DNA of 64,000 nt from Nocardiopsis endophytica. GTDB taxonomy: Bacteria > Actinomycetota > Actinomycetes > Streptosporangiales > Streptosporangiaceae. The stretch covers positions 1-64,000 of the forward strand of contig NZ_JAQFWQ010000004.1 of assembly GCF_027706725.1 (NCBI RefSeq). The letters are read 5' to 3'. Shown piece after piece: positions 63,507 to 64,000 of the stretch (within the stretch, counting starts at the first letter, position 1; each line of letters opens with the position of its first letter). Both the position numbers and the translations under genes were made by a program. The notes beneath the pieces were generated by a model. That model saw only the letters and a list, made by a program, of their open reading frames with translations, was not told the origin of the DNA and ran no database searches.

Positions 63507-64000
63507 CCACTCTGTGCGTCCTTCTTCTCTTTGTACTCTTCGTCGCTTACTCCGTACTTATCCTGGACGTCCTCCTTCTTCCTGTCAAAATTATCCAGGT
63601 ACTGGTCAGAATAATGCCTTCCGCTGTTTGTGAAACTTCCTGCTCCTGAGTCTGGTACCTCTACCTTGACCTGAACCAAGTTGAGAGACCGGTTGATAGC
63701 CCTGTCCACGTCTTCGCGTTCCTCGGCATCTAGTTCCTGCAACTTGTTTTCGCTGAGCTCAACGTGCAGTTCGCCATCGCTGTCAGGGACGAGAATCCCT
63801 GCATCCTTGAGAGTCTCTCGGTCTTTCTCCGACATGCGTTCAATATTTTCGCTGTCGCTTTCGATTGCAGTATCAAGGACTATCAGATCAGATTGCGTCT
63901 TCATTCCTTGTCGATCAAAAATGTTCGTTTCACGCTCTGACTGGTGAGGAGCTTCCTCAACGACAGCGTCTACGATGTCCCCTGTTGCGAAGTTAATAGC
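63494..64000 (-). CDS. C-terminal part of an unrecognised protein (cut by window end)
   Basis: An open frame from the window edge to the stop at 63494 encodes at least 168 residues. An internal ATG at 63904 exists but the frame upstream (INFATGDIVDAVVEEAPHQS) also looks coding, so the gene continues beyond the window. The visible part is acidic and helical (RMSEKDRETLKDAGILVPDS; RKKEDVQDKYGVSDEEYKEK). Its low GC and the following lipoprotein suggest a transferred module, perhaps a toxin/immunity or secreted-protein pair, but nothing in the sequence shows this. Confidence 0.5.
   Translation of the reverse strand, partial: AINFATGDIVDAVVEEAPHQSERETNIFDRQGMKTQSDLIVLDTAIESDSENIERMSEKDRETLKDAGILVPDSDGELHVELSENKLQELDAEEREDVDRAINRSLNLVQVKVEVPDSGAGSFTNSGRHYSDQYLDNFDRKKEDVQDKYGVSDEEYKEKKDAQSGWSW

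Noticed and set aside
1-64000. CRISPR arrays
   Set aside because: No series of short direct repeats with equal unique spacers was seen on reading the window, and there are no cas-type proteins. The only tandem repeats are short coding or palindromic ones.
1-64000. tRNA, rRNA or an integration attachment site
   Set aside because: No cloverleaf-like sequence, CCA end or rRNA stretch was recognised, though a covariance search was not possible. Without a tRNA or integrase the secretion operon cannot be called an integrated element.

Overview
The window is high-GC actinomycete chromosome. Codon third positions are strongly G/C, GTG starts and 4-base stop/start overlaps are common, and the regulator types (DUF5753 plus DUF397, TetR, LacI) are typical. 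Gene content best fits a Nocardiopsaceae-like organism (Nocardiopsis or a relative). That placement is inference, since no rRNA or tRNA gene was found.

Layout. 0-8 kb: 85-bp direct repeats, a LacI/MFS pair, an alpha/beta hydrolase, an FkbM-type methyltransferase, the housekeeping GTPase/ATPase YchF, and a divergent TetR/oxidoreductase pair. 8-10 kb: a small conserved protein, an orphan gene with the remnant of a second copy beside it, and a VapBC toxin-antitoxin pair. 10-13.1 kb: an iron-siderophore ABC uptake operon (binding protein, permease, ATPase) behind an iron-box-like site. 13.3-17.0 kb: five overlapping minus-strand genes (PLP arginine oxidase/hydroxylase of the MppP/RohP type, a PIN-like unknown, a DapA-type aldolase, a heme-oxygenase-like diiron N-oxygenase, a Rieske protein). 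This is the gene content expected for azomycin (2-nitroimidazole) biosynthesis from arginine. 17.0-21.0 kb: two 62-bp palindromic elements, a DsbA-like thioredoxin-fold protein, an MBL-fold protein, and a YdcZ-type transporter with a divergent TetR and twin operators.

21.3-37.5 kb: a type IV secretion-like operon of the Gram-positive Tcp kind. It holds a TcpC-like protein, a small double-TM protein, a 1892-aa TcpE/disordered/ParA-like fusion, a VirB4 ATPase, a VirB6-like polytopic protein, an NTF2-like anchored protein, a lytic transglycosylase-NlpC/P60 hydrolase and an anchored unknown. No relaxase, integrase or coupling ATPase is visible. Between the fusion gene and virB4 sits an inverted cassette: one AbiEi/DUF559-type gene bounded by near-identical 62-bp inverted repeats.

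37.5-55.4 kb: a DUF397/XRE pair, small unknowns, an RloA/RloB (AbiL-like) defence pair, a cupin, an RHH protein, an ArsR regulator facing a secreted hydrolase, an ankyrin protein, an FGE-like protein, an SNF2 helicase with a SWIM-zinc partner, and a membrane protein facing a TetR.

55.5-62.9 kb: a tandem duplication of a unit made of a membrane-anchored PQQ-type beta-propeller gene plus an AbiEi/DUF559 gene. The first copy carries an extra low-GC propeller gene flanked by an 8-bp direct repeat. The DUF559 gene of the second copy has decayed. The window ends in AT-richer DNA with a lipoprotein and the C-terminal part of an unrecognised protein.
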